Notes: generated from the sequence alone by a model not told the origin. 64,000 bases of DNA from Mycoemilia scoparia (GCA_027575805.1 JANBPU010000006.1:242344-306343), one strand, 5' to 3'; positions 33,228 through 45,252 are shown, counted from the first letter of the stretch. A program made the numbers and translations.

Positions 33228-34946
33228 TCAAGAGCTTCCATTGCCTCCACCCCCATTTGTTGCTACATTATTACTACCATTACTATTAAGATTCGTATTA
33301 ATGCTCCCGCTGCTATTATTTCCAACATGGCTGTGGCCGTTTACAGGACTGAGCGATGATGTGCCATTGCCAAAGTAATCGCTTGTACCAGTGCCGCCAC
33401 TCCTCAGGTTTTTCAAAAAGAATTTTGGATCTCTATTTTCGTGCCGTAGTCTGGATAACAATAGCAAGGGCTTTTCATCCAAATTGACTGGACGTTCTGT
33501 TCGAGAGCCATCTATAATAGACATCAATGATCACACGAAAATAATCATATAAAATATTAGTTCAAATAATGTGAATACTGCAATAAGATGGCTGTTGGGC
33601 TTACCTGAAAGATCACTTATATAGTCAATGTGCAATGAGTAATTCTTCCAGTCATCATGGATGTGGTATTTTTCAAGGATGGAAGGTAGGACGGTAGAGC
33701 AAACGTCCTCCATGTCGATTTTGATGCTTTTATAGGACTCGAATTTACGCTGAATTCCATTGCTACCGTATACCCGTAGATGAGGTTTGTATCCGTCAGT
33801 TGCACCATTGGCACCAGAAATGGCAGCCGCGGCAGAGTTGGTAGATTGCTCTTCAGATCCACGAGGACTGAGCTTGGAATTGTCATTAGGATTTTGATGT
33901 CCCAGTGGATCTCTCATAAATGAGTCCGCTATGGGCGAAGATGTTGATTTTGTTGATGGAGTGGGGGATTTCAAGGGAGTTGATGGGTGCAACCGCGCGC
34001 TTGTGGCACTAGGGATTGCTGAAAATGTCATCGAAGGGTCCTCCATATCGATCGGTTTTGGCCTTCGGAGACTGCCGGTATGGTGAAGAGACAGTTTGCT
34101 GTCAACTAAGGTCTGGCGATGGAAGTGACGCAAATCGTCACGTACTTTGTTCATCTCTTTGGCCAGCTTTCCCATTTCTTCCCTCATGTATTGCAGTTGA
34201 TCTAGATTATTTGAATTTCAAGGGGTAGAGCATCATTATTATTCGGCATTCATTATGGAATCGTGTATTGATAGTTTTTGTGTGTATGTTGAGAAATTGA
34301 ATTTGCCACCGTACCTTCATACTGTTTGATAATAGCGTGCTTTGGAATCATTACATCCTGTAAAACAACAATGATACGTATACACTTGTATTAGCAACGA
34401 TTGCCTCCATTTGCCTATATGCTATGTATCAAATAGTACCTACTGGCTCAACGCTGACTGTCTGTGGGACATAGTGCCTCGAACTTATTGGGATATCATT
34501 TTGTATTTTTAGAAAATATATGGCCTTCAAAATCAAAAGGCGTTTACCCAAAGCCCGGACACCCAGGTCCTTCAAGGCTTCATTGTCAAGGTGTACAAGT
34601 GCCTCTCCATCGACACCGTGGTCTATGTATACAGGCATAATGGCTGATTTAGTAGTTTCCGCTTCTTGCAATGCTGAATAGAATTCACAAATGAGCAGGG
34701 CTCACTCCGCCGCATTACTGCTGCTGTTCATATTAGTCGTGGTGGTGGTGGTAGTGCTACTGCCAAGGTCAAGCTTGATGTGGCCTGGGCACCATAAACC
34801 AAGCGTCCAAAACAAATAAAGATATATAAAATAGAGTGGGGCTAAATAAGAATACCTTTGAGAATTTCATTGTAACCGGTAAAGCCATTCTGGTTAAACC
34901 AGCGTACGACATTTTGAATGTCCCATTTAACGACCGGGTCGACCAT
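33228..34946 (-). CDS. STE50: Ste50-like MAPK adaptor (SAM and Ras-association domains)
   Basis: A 414-residue adaptor that in yeasts connects Cdc42/membrane signals to the Ste11 MAPKKK through SAM-SAM contacts. Exons: 34946-34856, 34673-34444, 34357-34315, 34201-33605 and 33511-33228. The SAM domain spans exons 1-2: VVKWDIQNVVRWFNQNGFTG, YIDHGVDGEALVHLDNEALK and LGVRALGKRLLILKAIYFLK. A short coiled segment (YMREEMGKLAKEMNKVRDDL) and a Ser/Thr/Pro-rich linker follow. The C-terminal RA-like part contains LRVYGSNGIQRKFESYKSIK, DVCSTVLPSILEKYHI, DDWKNYSLHIDYI, then PLLLLSRLRHENRDPKFFLK. The tail is Gly/Ser/Asn-rich. Exon 2 donor is GTAGGT, fixed by phase. Start ATG 34946 precedes the SAM domain by three residues; an upstream coding exon cannot be excluded. 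Confidence 0.85.
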
Positions 34947-36613
34947 TTAGCAGAGTTTAAATAGCTATATAGGTTGGTAGGCGAGTATACCAGGTGAAAA
35001 AGAACAAATAGAAAAGTACAAATGAAATTCAACAGCAAAGGGAGGAAAGAAAACACACCAAAAGCCAAAGAGAACCTCAAGAAGACAGAAGCTAAAGTAT
35101 TGTGGATTGTGAGTGTGATGAGCAACAGCGAGAAAATGAAAGAACGGAGACTAAGGTTGGCACTCAACTGTGTGTAATTTCATAGAAAACAAAAGTGGCT
35201 TTGAGCATCCATCATCACTAAATTGAAGGAGAGGGAAAGAAACACCTCAATGGTTGAGAAGCACAGATTATTACATTGAGGGACAATAATGCCAAAAACC
35301 CAGAGTCCCGATGGGCACAGAGTACAGTGCATCGGCACTTTTGCAACAAAACGAAGGAGTGAATTGGCAAAGTTCAAAAGAATAATAAACCATACGGGTT
35401 TAGCACATTAACATACTCTGAAGTTTAGCTGCAGGTGCGCACTCTGAGAGGGATTCATCGGAAAAGGCATGACTGTGAGTTGGGATCTCAGCAGTATACT
35501 ACAGGCAGATGCACAATGTTGCAAGGCCTACAACCATCAACTCCTTGGCGCTTTGGACTACTTGGATGATGAGCCGAGCAGCACATTTGTGCTTTTGGTT
35601 AGTATTGCTGCTGTTGAAACCCAGCTTGAGGGTGTCTTTAAATTGTCTTCTAATCTCACAAGATCCGGCGAATGCCATTTCACATAGCTGCACGCGCAAG
35701 CTTCGCTCCCCGGTTCGAGGGCCTCTTGTTTGTTGCCATGGTATTTTTCAAAGAGCCTGGCTCTTTCAAGCCTTTAACCTGACCATGGAAAAACAGGTCG
35801 GAACGAGTTGTGACCATGAGTCAGTTGTGTGATCAACCACATGTGTATCGTATCGCATTCAAATGAAAGACGATGATGGACAAGGAGTGAGGTTAGAGAC
35901 TGATGACGATCATGGATCAGTTGGGGAGCACAACCAATCAGCTCTCTCATCCTTCGCTTTTAGTCTACAAAGGACCTTGGCTCTGTATAATTGTTTTTAA
36001 ATATCTCACTAAAAGCTGCTTTTCTATTGACCACTGTTTGGTACTCTTTTCGAAAACCAGCACTTCCAAATATTAAATTCGAACCAAATATTTTCTTGAT
36101 GATCATCAAACTTGAATGATAGCATCTCCTCTGCCATTTCCCTAGTAGTGGCGGCTTCCTTGCTTATTCAGATTCATCGTTTTGCGCCCACCAGATTACA
36201 TCCTTTTCCAAAATCGAAGGCCCTTTCCAGAGAATATTTTCTAGCCACACTTGCAAATAACAATGCCGCTTTCGCTGCTTTAGAGAATGTTACATTTAGG
36301 CAGTCAGGTGGCTTGGGTAGAAAGAGAATCTCTTATAGTGTGTAGCTCTCAAAGATGTCGACCCCCTATCCCATCTGAAGTTCAAAAATAGAGGGATGCT
36401 GCAGTCATATTTGGGCATATTGACTAGATTTGTGCATTGGTATTATTAGCAGACAGGTCGCAGTTGCCCCTGAACTCCCCTCATCCCAAACCATTCCCAT
36501 AAATTGTCTCCGAATCAGCTGACCAACATTCATTAGCCAGATCGTCAGGTGCTAAACAGGCAACGGTGATGGCGCTATTGCTGCTTGTGTAAAATTGCTA
36601 GAATATACTGTAA
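34947..36613. other. Divergent intergenic space, 1.7 kb
   Basis: Lies between STE50 (-) and the small membrane-protein gene (+). A 72-codon frame at 35469-35687 (plus) with an ATG is the only one that looks slightly protein-like (WDLSSILQADAQCCKAYNHQ), but it has no domain or partner exon. The rest shows nothing recognisable. The size allows long 5' leaders for both genes. Confidence 0.5.
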
Positions 36614-37095
36614 ATGAGCGACGATAACAAGGTTAGAAGGATTACGTAAATTAAAAAGTGGATGCTGTCTCAACCAGGCAATAAAACTCATATATATATG
36701 CCTTACTAAACATACATGTGCATTTGTAGATTTTGACAGACAAAGAGATCAACCAAGAGTCGCTGAAGGCTGGCATGGTATTTGGTTCATTGGGTCTATT
36801 CTTGTCATCCTTCTTTGGTGCAAAAGTGCTCAAAATTCCATCCAAGCTCAATGTCGTATCATCTGTAGGCAAGTGCAATTCTACGATATGGCAGTCATGC
36901 TAATTAACTTTCTTATCCACCCAAGATTCTAATCTATATATGGAAAACTTGCCATTGCCTTGCGTGATTATAGCCACCATGGGTATTAGTGGATATATGT
37001 ACAGGGGTTTCGTCCGCCAAGCCCTTCAAGCAAAACGTCAAAAGCTTATAAATGAAAAAGAGGCTGGATCTCAGGAGAACAGCAGCAATCCATAG
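36614..37095 (+). CDS. Small two-helix membrane protein, unknown function
   Basis: A 108-residue protein from exons 36614-36631 (only 18 nt), 36730-36868 and 36926-37095. Two hydrophobic segments are visible: AGMVFGSLGLFLSSFFGAKV (about 19-38) and LPLPCVIIATMGISGYMYRG (about 62-81). A basic helix follows (RQALQAKRQKLINEKE). This small, two-helix, positively tailed layout is common among mitochondrial or ER membrane proteins, but no family is recognised. Intron 2 appears to use a GC donor (GCAAGT at 36869): the nearby GT donor leaves the frame out of phase with the only acceptor. It is convergent with the phosducin-like gene, whose stop is about 150 bp away. Confidence 0.65.
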
Positions 37096-37243
37096 ACTCG
37101 GCATTGATTTACTAGTTTTCTGTGTTGATTTCTGCATAAGTTTTAAAAGAGTTATTAGATAATACTAATACATGCTGCTACAGGGGCTTTCAGAAACTAG
37201 CATAATATGAACACACACAAACTTCTTGACTAAATATATACTA

Positions 37244-38814
37244 TCAGAACAGTGCATCGTGCTTATTTAGCAAACCTTTGACCTCCTTTTCAGTGCACAG
37301 GGCAGGATCGTCAAATCCCAGGCTCGCTCCTACCAAGTTGGCGGTAAGCTCGCCTAACTTGTATATCAGCAGGGTCGGAAGAATGACGTTGTTGCTCAAG
37401 CCACACTCTTTAAATGGCGTGCGTATGAACCGGGATTTTGTGTAAATAAGCGAAAGTTTTGATAGTGCTCTGTCCATGGAATTGGATGTTGCAGATGTCT
37501 AAAACATTGTAAGCAAGCCATAAATATTAGAGTGCCTTGCTTTGTATCACACAAAACCATGACATTGGAATGAGTTTGCTGCAACCTACCTCGTCAAATA
37601 GATGGACTATTATTGGGGTGGACGAAGATGCCAAGCCATCAACAACATTCACGTACTCTGATGGAGACATGGTTTCTACTCTTCCTGGTCCACTATTATA
37701 TTAAAATTGACGCGCAATTAGTTATAATAAGCACAGGTGTAGGCAACACAAGATATTTGCACTACTCCAGGCATTGGTTGCTCTTACCCTTGCCCATGGT
37801 TTCCTCCGATGACAAATTCTCCCATCCTTTGTCTGAGATAGTCCTGATAAAACCGGTCGTCCTCATTTTCAAGTTCCTTCAGCAGATCATCGTCGCCGTC
37901 GTTCTCATCATCAGAATACTTGGCTTTTGACTTGTTGTTCTTGTCACCAGTATTCGTCCAAATGGTTTTCTCGTTGGTCTGCAAATTCCGTAGACAGGCT
38001 TTTTCGTATTGCTTCTGTGCTGCATCCCTCTTTTCCCTTTCCGATTTGGCCTGCATCTTGTCATGATGCATCTTGTCTGCAATCACACCTTTCGGACCGG
38101 TTTGGGGACCGTTGTGCTGCATGTCAAAGTGTGCATTGGGATCTTGGGTCTACCAGTTGTTTCACAGTAGCATTATTAGCAGTACAGTGTTAAAAACTAT
38201 TCCTTTTGTGGTAAAGTTGGCAATGGAGTAATGCATAATGTGATGTGTAGTTGGGTGTCCACACGTCTTCTCTGCTTGACTTGACATAGCAGTAGGGCTA
38301 ACACATAAGCACCGAAGGTGTCAACAGAATAGATGGAAATGTGAAGGTCAAAGAAGAACAGGATGGTATATAAGGATAGGTCAGTAAAGTCTTTGGCCAT
38401 TGCAAAAAATGGACTGAGCAATGTGTGGAAGACAAGCTTCTGATTGATGCTGTGGAGGAGCGGTATTGCTAGTAACAGCAATGCTTGTAGCAGCATATGT
38501 GGCAGCAATGCTAACAGTAGGACATAAGTTGGGCATATGAGGGTAGCATGTAGAGGGGCTTGAAAGGTAACAATTGAAGCAGTAATGGTAAGCTAATTGC
38601 GTTTGAAGATACGCGAATGTTTTGACTCCGCAAGCCTACTTACTCCATTGTAAATGTCAACATCGTCTTCACTGCTGCTGTCTTCAGCATCCGATTCGTG
38701 ATCTGAATTTTCTGAGCTTGGTGCCTCGTTCTGCTCCTTTCTGATACTCTCTGCAATGGTTTCATCCCCAGGCTGCAGCAATCCTAAAATTTCTCTTTCA
38801 AGCTTTGATGACAT
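37244..38814 (-). CDS. Phosducin-like protein (thioredoxin-fold chaperone cofactor)
   Basis: A 296-residue phosducin family member, a co-chaperone that works with the CCT chaperonin and G-protein beta-gamma subunits. Exons: 38814-38644, 38149-37788, 37692-37590 and 37498-37244. The acidic N-terminus (SDHESDAEDSSSEDDVD) leads to the diagnostic QTGPKGVI, in the phosducin-like TGPKGVI motif. A charged helical segment ends in DDRFYQDYLRQRMGEF. The thioredoxin-like fold follows: SPSEYVNVVDGLASSSTPII, HLFDE, SKLSLIYTKSRFIRT, NVILPTLLIYKLGELTANLV and GASLGFDD. TGPKGVI and the ordering favour the PhLP1 group rather than PhLP3. Intron 1 is unusually long (494 nt). ATG 38814 is the first ATG in frame; the two preceding codons are non-ATG. 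Confidence 0.88.
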
Positions 38815-40550
38815 TTTCAAGCTGTATGACAGAACTCAGACTAGGAAAGTATGATTCAGAGTGATTATAAACTAGCTGACAACAAATGGGGCAAGGGAAA
38901 TACAAATTGGGTTTGGCAGACACAAGTTATGGGTAGCACAGAGCATAGTATTCTTGGGCTGTCTCTTGGATGAGTCGACTATTTTGGTCTTTTGTCTAAC
39001 CTCAAAGGCAACTCCGAACAAAGATAAATACACATGTATCCAAGCGCGCTTGCTCAGCTGAGGAGCTCCAATGGTGCGCTGAGACAGCACAAGCATCTTA
39101 GCACCAAACAACCACAATCCGAGCACTCAAGTAACAACATATTGGTGGAGTAAAAGTGATTGTGATCAACAAATTACTGCCCTAATAAAACATTACTGCT
39201 ATTTATTTGTTTAGTCTCCACGGATCAGCCCAATAGAAGGGTGGCGATTGTTGCCCACACTTGGGTTTATTGATTAGGCCTTTCCTTGGAGCAATTTGGA
39301 TGCGAAAACGATTAAAGAAGCCATAAAGAATAAATACCATAAAGCTCAAAAAGGCGAATTGCATTGGTGTATGTGGTTTGGCAAAGCACAAAGAACATGT
39401 CTCTACCAAAGGAGACACAGGCACACAAAAGATCAAAATGTGTTTTCATTTGGAGTCGTACCAGGAAATCTTTCAACATTTATGGTTAAGTAAGCTTCAA
39501 ACTTTACATCAAGACTGAGGAATTGATAGCTAGGAACTGTGGTTTTGAATGTACATGATAACACCTTGTTCAACTCTCTAGTTCCACATAATTTGGGGGG
39601 TTGGTGGCAGAAGGCCAAGTGCCGTCTTGTTTGTTACCAGTTAGACTGAAGGGACCGATTGAAGTATAAGACGCACGGTCTGTTGTGTAACTCATTATCC
39701 AGTCAATTGTCTGATATCACAGTAAAGCATCAAGTTAAAAGGTATTGCTACTTTAATCCATAGAGCCCCAACCCACAGGCCCAGTGAGCGAAAACTTAGT
39801 ATAAGCTGGACCCGCTCACATGCATCAGATGCACTTTGGGCCATACGGTCTGGAGCAGCCTCTTGTTGACATTTTAATGTCAGATTAGAATTCTGACGAA
39901 GAGGTGTGCTTCACCCCATCAGTAGTCTACAGCAGTAAAAAGCTGCACAGTAGATGTGGGCTATTGAAACTGGTTCTCCATTGCACTCGCCCATGGCCAC
40001 CATTGCACAGCAATTTAAAATACTTGGAGTCCTGTGTCCACTACTTCACTTTATCCGCTTTTTGCGCTTTCTTTTTCCTTTTCCCTTTAAAGTCTTTGAA
40101 ACCCGTGTTGGCACAAAGCTAAAACTAGTTTCCCTCTTTCTATCTCCCTACCCTTTTCGATTATACCCTTTCCTATTCATTCGTTACCCTTATTGAATCC
40201 TTACCTCCTATTCCTTAGACTGGTCCTTTAGGCCCTCATCGCTACGCTACTCCTCTCTTTCTATCTTCTACTCTTCTGCTCAAACAGTAGTTTGTATATA
40301 TTAATGTGCCACTAAACCCTTTCCTTAAACATACCGCAACCTAGCATACCCTTGTCGTACGTATATATAATCCCAGGTACATTATTCAACCGATACTTTT
40401 TACTAATATTGCCGTTTGAGGCACGAAGGCGAGCTATATATATTCGGTGTAAAGGTATATTTGAACTATACCGGCTCTCCCCTGATTTCGGCCAAAGAAG
40501 CCCGCTATATACGTTAAACGTTTGACACAGTTTCAAGGCAGGGCGGCGTA
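38815..40550. other. Divergent intergenic space, 1.7 kb
   Basis: Lies between the phosducin-like gene (-) and the Ser-rich membrane protein (+). Several short frames near 39000-39600 lack an ATG or any domain. From 40060 onward the plus strand is pyrimidine-rich (TTTCC, CTCCC runs), as often seen in fungal promoters of expressed genes. No gene is called. Confidence 0.55.
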
Positions 40551-42719
40551 ATGGACAGTTCAACCAAAAAGATCTTGATAGCTGCTCTTGTCCCATCGGC
40601 TGCTGTTGCCATAATATGCATATGCTTCTTGGTCTTTTACTTGACCAGGTACAGAAAAAATCAGCAGCAAGTGCAATCAAAGTCAAGCAACCAGCAACCT
40701 CGTATGATAGAGGAGGGTGATGCAGAGACCCTCGCAGAAGGTGGAGAAAAGACCCCAAAACTATCGCTATCTTTATCTATCGACGAGCAAGTCCTCACAT
40801 ACCCAAAGAGTCCCATTACCAAAGTACCACATCCCATCGGAGACGACGAGAATCGAATTTGGGCTCAATATATTCATGTTTGTAACGTGCCAAGCTCGCC
40901 ATTTGCTTGTAAGTATAAAATTCAGTATTGTCCTTGTAATCTGGATTGTTTATGCTCTTTAGGATGATATTGCTTTCAAATATGGGGGGAGCAAAGGGGT
41001 GTGCCATGGCAGTGGCTTAGGGCTGCTTCCAAATTAAAGGTTCATTCTTGTTCTCTCCTCTATCCCTGTCCTTTGTTATCCAATTTTGGCATAGTACAAG
41101 TATCGTTGATGGCTTGGCTATCTTGTGGCATTGTTCACTAATTCTTGCTTGAAATCATAAACAAACCATACTCCGATTATCATCAATTTATTGGGTAAAT
41201 TTCTAATTTTGTCTATATATTTTCCTTTGCTACCATTGTTCCTTATGTAGTACCAAATCTGTTTGAATACCGCAAGAATGTCAGCAAGAGTAGTCTCATA
41301 GACTATATCGGGACCATAAGAACCGACTATAGGGAATCTACGCTAGTTGGCTCAGGAATTAGAACCCCCAAGAGGCCAAGCCTCCCCGTTTTTGATACTG
41401 GCAGCAGATTTGACATTGATGCGCTGGAAAAAACCATCAGGCGTATGACCAGCCACGATTCCTTTTTCACTGACCCTACAGTCAGTGCTGACAGCCACAG
41501 TCACTATGGTGCCAATCTCTCTGGAGATGATTTCGATGATGCTAGCAGTAATGGCTGCAGTATTGCAGGCTACTATAACATAATTTCAACCACGTCTTGT
41601 GTTGCAACTGCTCCGGTAATTCCATATTCACCATTTACAGCTGGCAACAGCCCGAGCTCTCCTCTACCTTCAATCTTTTCACCTGCCATATCTCAAATTA
41701 CGGGTGGCAAGGCACCATCTACTTTGGTTGAACCCAGTCCCAATGTCGGCTTGGCCATCACCAATACTAATGTTATTCCTGTTTTTGAATCCTCACGTTC
41801 ACAGCGGAAATCACAAATATCCTCTTCTACCAGAGAGTCAAAGAGATCTTCCCAACTGACTACAACCACTTCTGTTTCGTCCCAGAGATGTTCTTTTGAC
41901 CATGATCTCAGTACTTCATTTTCGTCCTCTCTCAATATGGACAACAAGTCTCTAAACAGTAGCAACCCACGTGAATCTATGGGCGGAGCCAGCTGGATCT
42001 TCCTGTCCCCACAGACCATCGACTCTAGTAACATCTCATTTGACATTGAATCTGTTGCTTCGACTCCTGTTGTAGCCAACAAGCGCCTTTCCTATAACCC
42101 ACGGCATACACCAGCCCTCTCTCTCTCAAGACAATCGTCTAGGCGCCCATTGTCACTTCCTAGACAAAAGCCACGGGTTGCCTCTGGGGGCAGTTTATTT
42201 GCCGTTGCTTTTCCAGCCCTCCCCCCTACTGGTCCAGCAAGCCGCGTTTCTACAATTACTTCGGCTATGAACAGCTCATCGCTTATAGCAAACACTGCTG
42301 ATAATTACCCCAGTAGTAGAAATGAAGATAGAGTTCGTTCGTGGTCTCATGCACTATCGATTGCCTCATTATCATCCCTTGTGTCTGTCGTTTCCAATGA
42401 TTCTCGACCTGGCCCACATAGCAGTTTATACAGTATTAACATGAATACCCGTCCAAAGAGACATCGTCGAAGTTCAGTACTCTCTTTCTGTTCTGAGGCA
42501 GTTCGACGGTCTCCCGAGCTCGAACCCGTAACAAAAACCCAGATCAAGGACAATATGACCAAAAGAAACAAAGAAATTTCTTCAAGGTTACGTAGAGTCC
42601 TCTATCACACTAAGTCGTTCCAAATGTTTGGACCTCCGCCCAGAATTTGTAAAACTCGGAAGTCACGGACTCCAATGCGATATCGCTGTCACCACTGTAC
42701 ATTTGTCTTTGGGAGCTAA
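40551..42719 (+). CDS. Ser-rich single-pass membrane protein, unknown family
   Basis: A 608-residue protein from exons 40551-40908 and 41251-42719. A seven-residue N-tail precedes one strong membrane helix (ILIAALVPSAAVAIICICFL, about residues 8-30), followed at once by RYRKN, so the helix acts as an uncleaved anchor with the bulk of the protein likely cytosolic. The rest is low in hydrophobics and very rich in Ser/Thr/Asn/Pro, with basic phosphosite-like clusters (RRSSVLS, SRRPLSLPRQ). Two short conserved-looking stretches are RIWAQYIHV and NLFEYRKNVSKSSLIDYIGT, the second joined across the intron. No enzyme domain is visible. The architecture resembles polarity or cell-wall-sensor accessory proteins, but no family can be claimed. 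Confidence 0.75.
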
Positions 42720-43783
42720 TTTTCCGTTGATCGGTCGAATATCATAATATTTTCTCTTGATATCATAATATTTTAATGTCTCTCATCATCCTTTCCTTCA
42801 CTCATACCGCATCCCTCATCCTAAGATCCTTCATACATACCGCACATATATCTCTACGACTCATCACGCGCATTCCATATTATCCCACTCATACCTTAAC
42901 CCCCATATCCGTTTAACTTATGGATTATTTCACTATCCAATGCTCTATATCATATAAGCATAACCCCCATATCATTACATTGTATCTATTGCAATTATTC
43001 CCTGCCATATAGTTTATCCATATTACTTTTATCTGTGTATTAAGTTTATTATCAATATTATCTATATATATATATATTATAAATACCTAAACAAAAATGC
43101 AATGTTATTTTTGAAAGGCCAACTTTTACTTGTAAGCCAGTTTCATCACGCACATTTCTCATCTATATTATTGTTGATAACATTAATTTAGCCCTTCAAT
43201 AATAGCTACCCGTATTTCTGTCCACCAATATTTCTTCCGTTATAATGGCTCAAGACACTACCTATAATGGAGTTTGTTTTTGTTTCATTGAAATTTTCCG
43301 TTGTACAGAACGGTGTTGTATTAAAAGTGACACGACACTTGCCATAATTTATTCATAGCTTCTATTATAAAGTAGATAGTCCAGGCATGCTTTAATGGCG
43401 CGATTTCCCCACTTCTCACCATTATTGCACCATCCAGTTGTATTGCGGATCAAAGTGAGCTAGCTACTTTTTATCACCAAATCTCTCACTGGTACACTCT
43501 CACACTTTTGCTAATCTATACCATTTCAAATATGCTTAATGCAATCAGATCGGAGGGAAAGCCGTGAATTTTGGGTTTAACATGAACAGTAGGATTGTTG
43601 TCCAATGAATGAATAAGCGGTGGCACATTATTATCTTGATTAAAAATGGCACTTTATAAACGACTTTTTTCTTTTTCAAAACCCTCATCTTTTTCCCACT
43701 TATTTATACCTCATATTTTTTCATCATTTAGTTGGCTAACCCAACAACATCAACATCAACAACAGCAGCAGCAGTACAAAGCA
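42720..43783. other. Intergenic between Ser-rich protein and MTAP
   Basis: About 1 kb. Contains a family A element at 43097-43215 and, next to the MTAP start, a polyCAA/CAG stretch (43741-43780). That stretch is open in frame with MTAP back to 43646 and may be 5' leader or an N-terminal extension. Nothing else is recognised. Confidence 0.6.
43097..43215. mobile_element. MITE-like family A copy
   Basis: About 119 bp with the left end GCAATGTTATTTTTGAAAGG and the right end GCCCTTCAATAATAGCTACC. The subterminal TTTTACTTGTAA resembles the ACTAGTAAA block of the other copies. Confidence 0.65.
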
Positions 43784-44719
43784 ATGACTATCTCTACCGA
43801 CAACAAGACTGTTTACAACGACATTAGACTTGGTGTTATTGGTGGCACTGGTTTGTACCAGCTGGAGGGTTACGAGAAGGTCGACGAAGTTCAGCCTGAA
43901 ACACCATGGGGACAGTCTGCCTCTCCCATAAAGATTCTTCGTACCCCAAGAGGCCACCACATTGCCTTCTTGGCCCGCCACGGCTTGAACCACGAGTTCT
44001 CGCCGTCAGAGGTTCCCTACACAGCCAATATTGCCGCCCTCAAGTCTATTGGTGTCCAGGCCATCGTTGCATTTTCGGCCGTTGGCTCTCTGCAAGAGAT
44101 CATCAAGCCTGGTGACTTTGTGCTTCCCAACCAGATTATCGACAGAACCAAGGGCATCAGAAAGGACTCATTCTTTGGTAACGGTGTCATTGCCCATGCC
44201 AGTTTTGGTGAGCCATTCCACAAGCCATTGAAGGAGCTCATCTACAGCCACAGAGACAGTGTTCCCGAGATCACCATACATAAGGACAAGGTTGCTGTTT
44301 CCATGGAGGGTCCTGCCTTCTCGACCCGCGCCGAATCCAACCTCTACCGTTCATGGGGTGGTGACATTATCAACATGACCTGCATTCCCGAAGCCAAGTT
44401 GGCTAGAGAGGCCGAGATTGCTTATCAGCTTGTCTGCATGTCCACTGACTATGATGCCTGGCGTGAGTCTGAGGAACCCGTGACTGTAGCTGAAGTTATG
44501 AAGACCATGACCACCAACGCTGTCAGAGCCAAGGCCCTTCTGTTCTCTATCCTTCCAGATCTTGAGGACAAGCTTTATACTGGAGATAAGGACAGCATCG
44601 AATTGGTCAAGGACATCCGTGGTACCATGGCTCTTGCCTTCCAGCAACCTAAGGACGGCCGTGCCAAGGAAAAATGCCAAACCTTGGCCTATATCTTCCC
44701 TGGATATTTTACTCTGTAA
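43784..44719 (+). CDS. MEU1: S-methyl-5'-thioadenosine phosphorylase
   Basis: A 311-residue enzyme of the methionine salvage pathway that splits methylthioadenosine with phosphate into adenine and methylthioribose-1-phosphate. It is a single exon. Family motifs: RLGVIGGTGLYQLEGY at the N-terminus, phosphate-site RHG in LARHGLNHEF, SAVGSLQE, EGPAFSTRAES, NMTCIPEAKLAREAEI (the MTxxPEAxLAREAEI block of MTAP) and STDYDAW for the purine site. Length after this ATG is close to that of eukaryotic MTAP. The frame is open for 46 more codons upstream to ATG 43646, including a Gln/His run; that stretch is Phe/Ser-rich and is more likely 5' leader, but could encode an organelle-targeted form. Confidence 0.95.
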   Translation: MTISTDNKTVYNDIRLGVIGGTGLYQLEGYEKVDEVQPETPWGQSASPIKILRTPRGHHIAFLARHGLNHEFSPSEVPYTANIAALKSIGVQAIVAFSAVGSLQEIIKPGDFVLPNQIIDRTKGIRKDSFFGNGVIAHASFGEPFHKPLKELIYSHRDSVPEITIHKDKVAVSMEGPAFSTRAESNLYRSWGGDIINMTCIPEAKLAREAEIAYQLVCMSTDYDAWRESEEPVTVAEVMKTMTTNAVRAKALLFSILPDLEDKLYTGDKDSIELVKDIRGTMALAFQQPKDGRAKEKCQTLAYIFPGYFTL

Positions 44720-45072
44720 TTATTTATAAAATACCAACGCGATTTGTTGTGTAAAGTGAGCAGCTGATGAAAAGTATTGTACGCTACACATCCATTTTAT
44801 ACCCCTTTATAGATTTAGATACAACTGCCAACACAACACTTTTGATGCACATTTCATTTATGAATAAACAATGCATTTTGTGATCCACACTCTCACACAC
44901 ATCTGGATCAAATGAAATGTGAAATCTTGTTGGACTGATTTAAGCCAAAGGCTATAATTATTTCATAAGCTACAGTATCTTTTCAAATATCCTGGTCGTT
45001 AACGAAAATGCCTGCCTTGTTGATTTATATGTACAAAATCAATTTTACTTTTCTAGTGAGTCAGTATGTATA

Positions 45073-45236
45073 ATATGGCAGTGTCTCCTCTAAAAGAGTG
45101 GTGGTACTAGTATATTCCCTGAAATACTAGCTAGTCATTACTGAGACTCTAACTGAAGTGTACGGGTTATGGGCTAATTTACGGGGAATGTGGGAGGGTA
45201 TCTGTTTGTTTCCTTTTGGTTGAGAACCTGCTATAT
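45073..45236. mobile_element. MITE-like family B copy
   Basis: About 164 bp. It begins ATATGGCAGTGTCTCCTCTA, against ATATGGCAGAATCTCTTCTA in the PDX1-intron copy, and ends GGTTGAGAACCTGCTATAT. The central TGTACGGGTTATGGGC is also shared. A TA-repeat abuts the right end, suggesting insertion into a TA-rich target. Confidence 0.7.
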
Positions 45237-45252
45237 ATATATATATATATAT
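45232..45252. repeat. TA dinucleotide repeat
   Basis: About ten TA units directly beside the right end of a family B element. Confidence 0.85.

Noticed and set aside
33228..33300. Gly/Asn repeats at the STE50 C-terminus as a separate element
   Set aside because: They are in the coding frame of the last exon and are ordinary low-complexity protein sequence.
35469..35687. 72-codon ATG frame between STE50 and the small membrane protein
   Set aside because: No conserved motif or partner exon; kept only as a remark in the intergenic entry.
41693..42082. Minus-strand 129-codon ORF inside the Ser-rich gene
   Set aside because: Antisense shadow; the plus frame is continuous for 490 codons with a spliced membrane-anchor exon.
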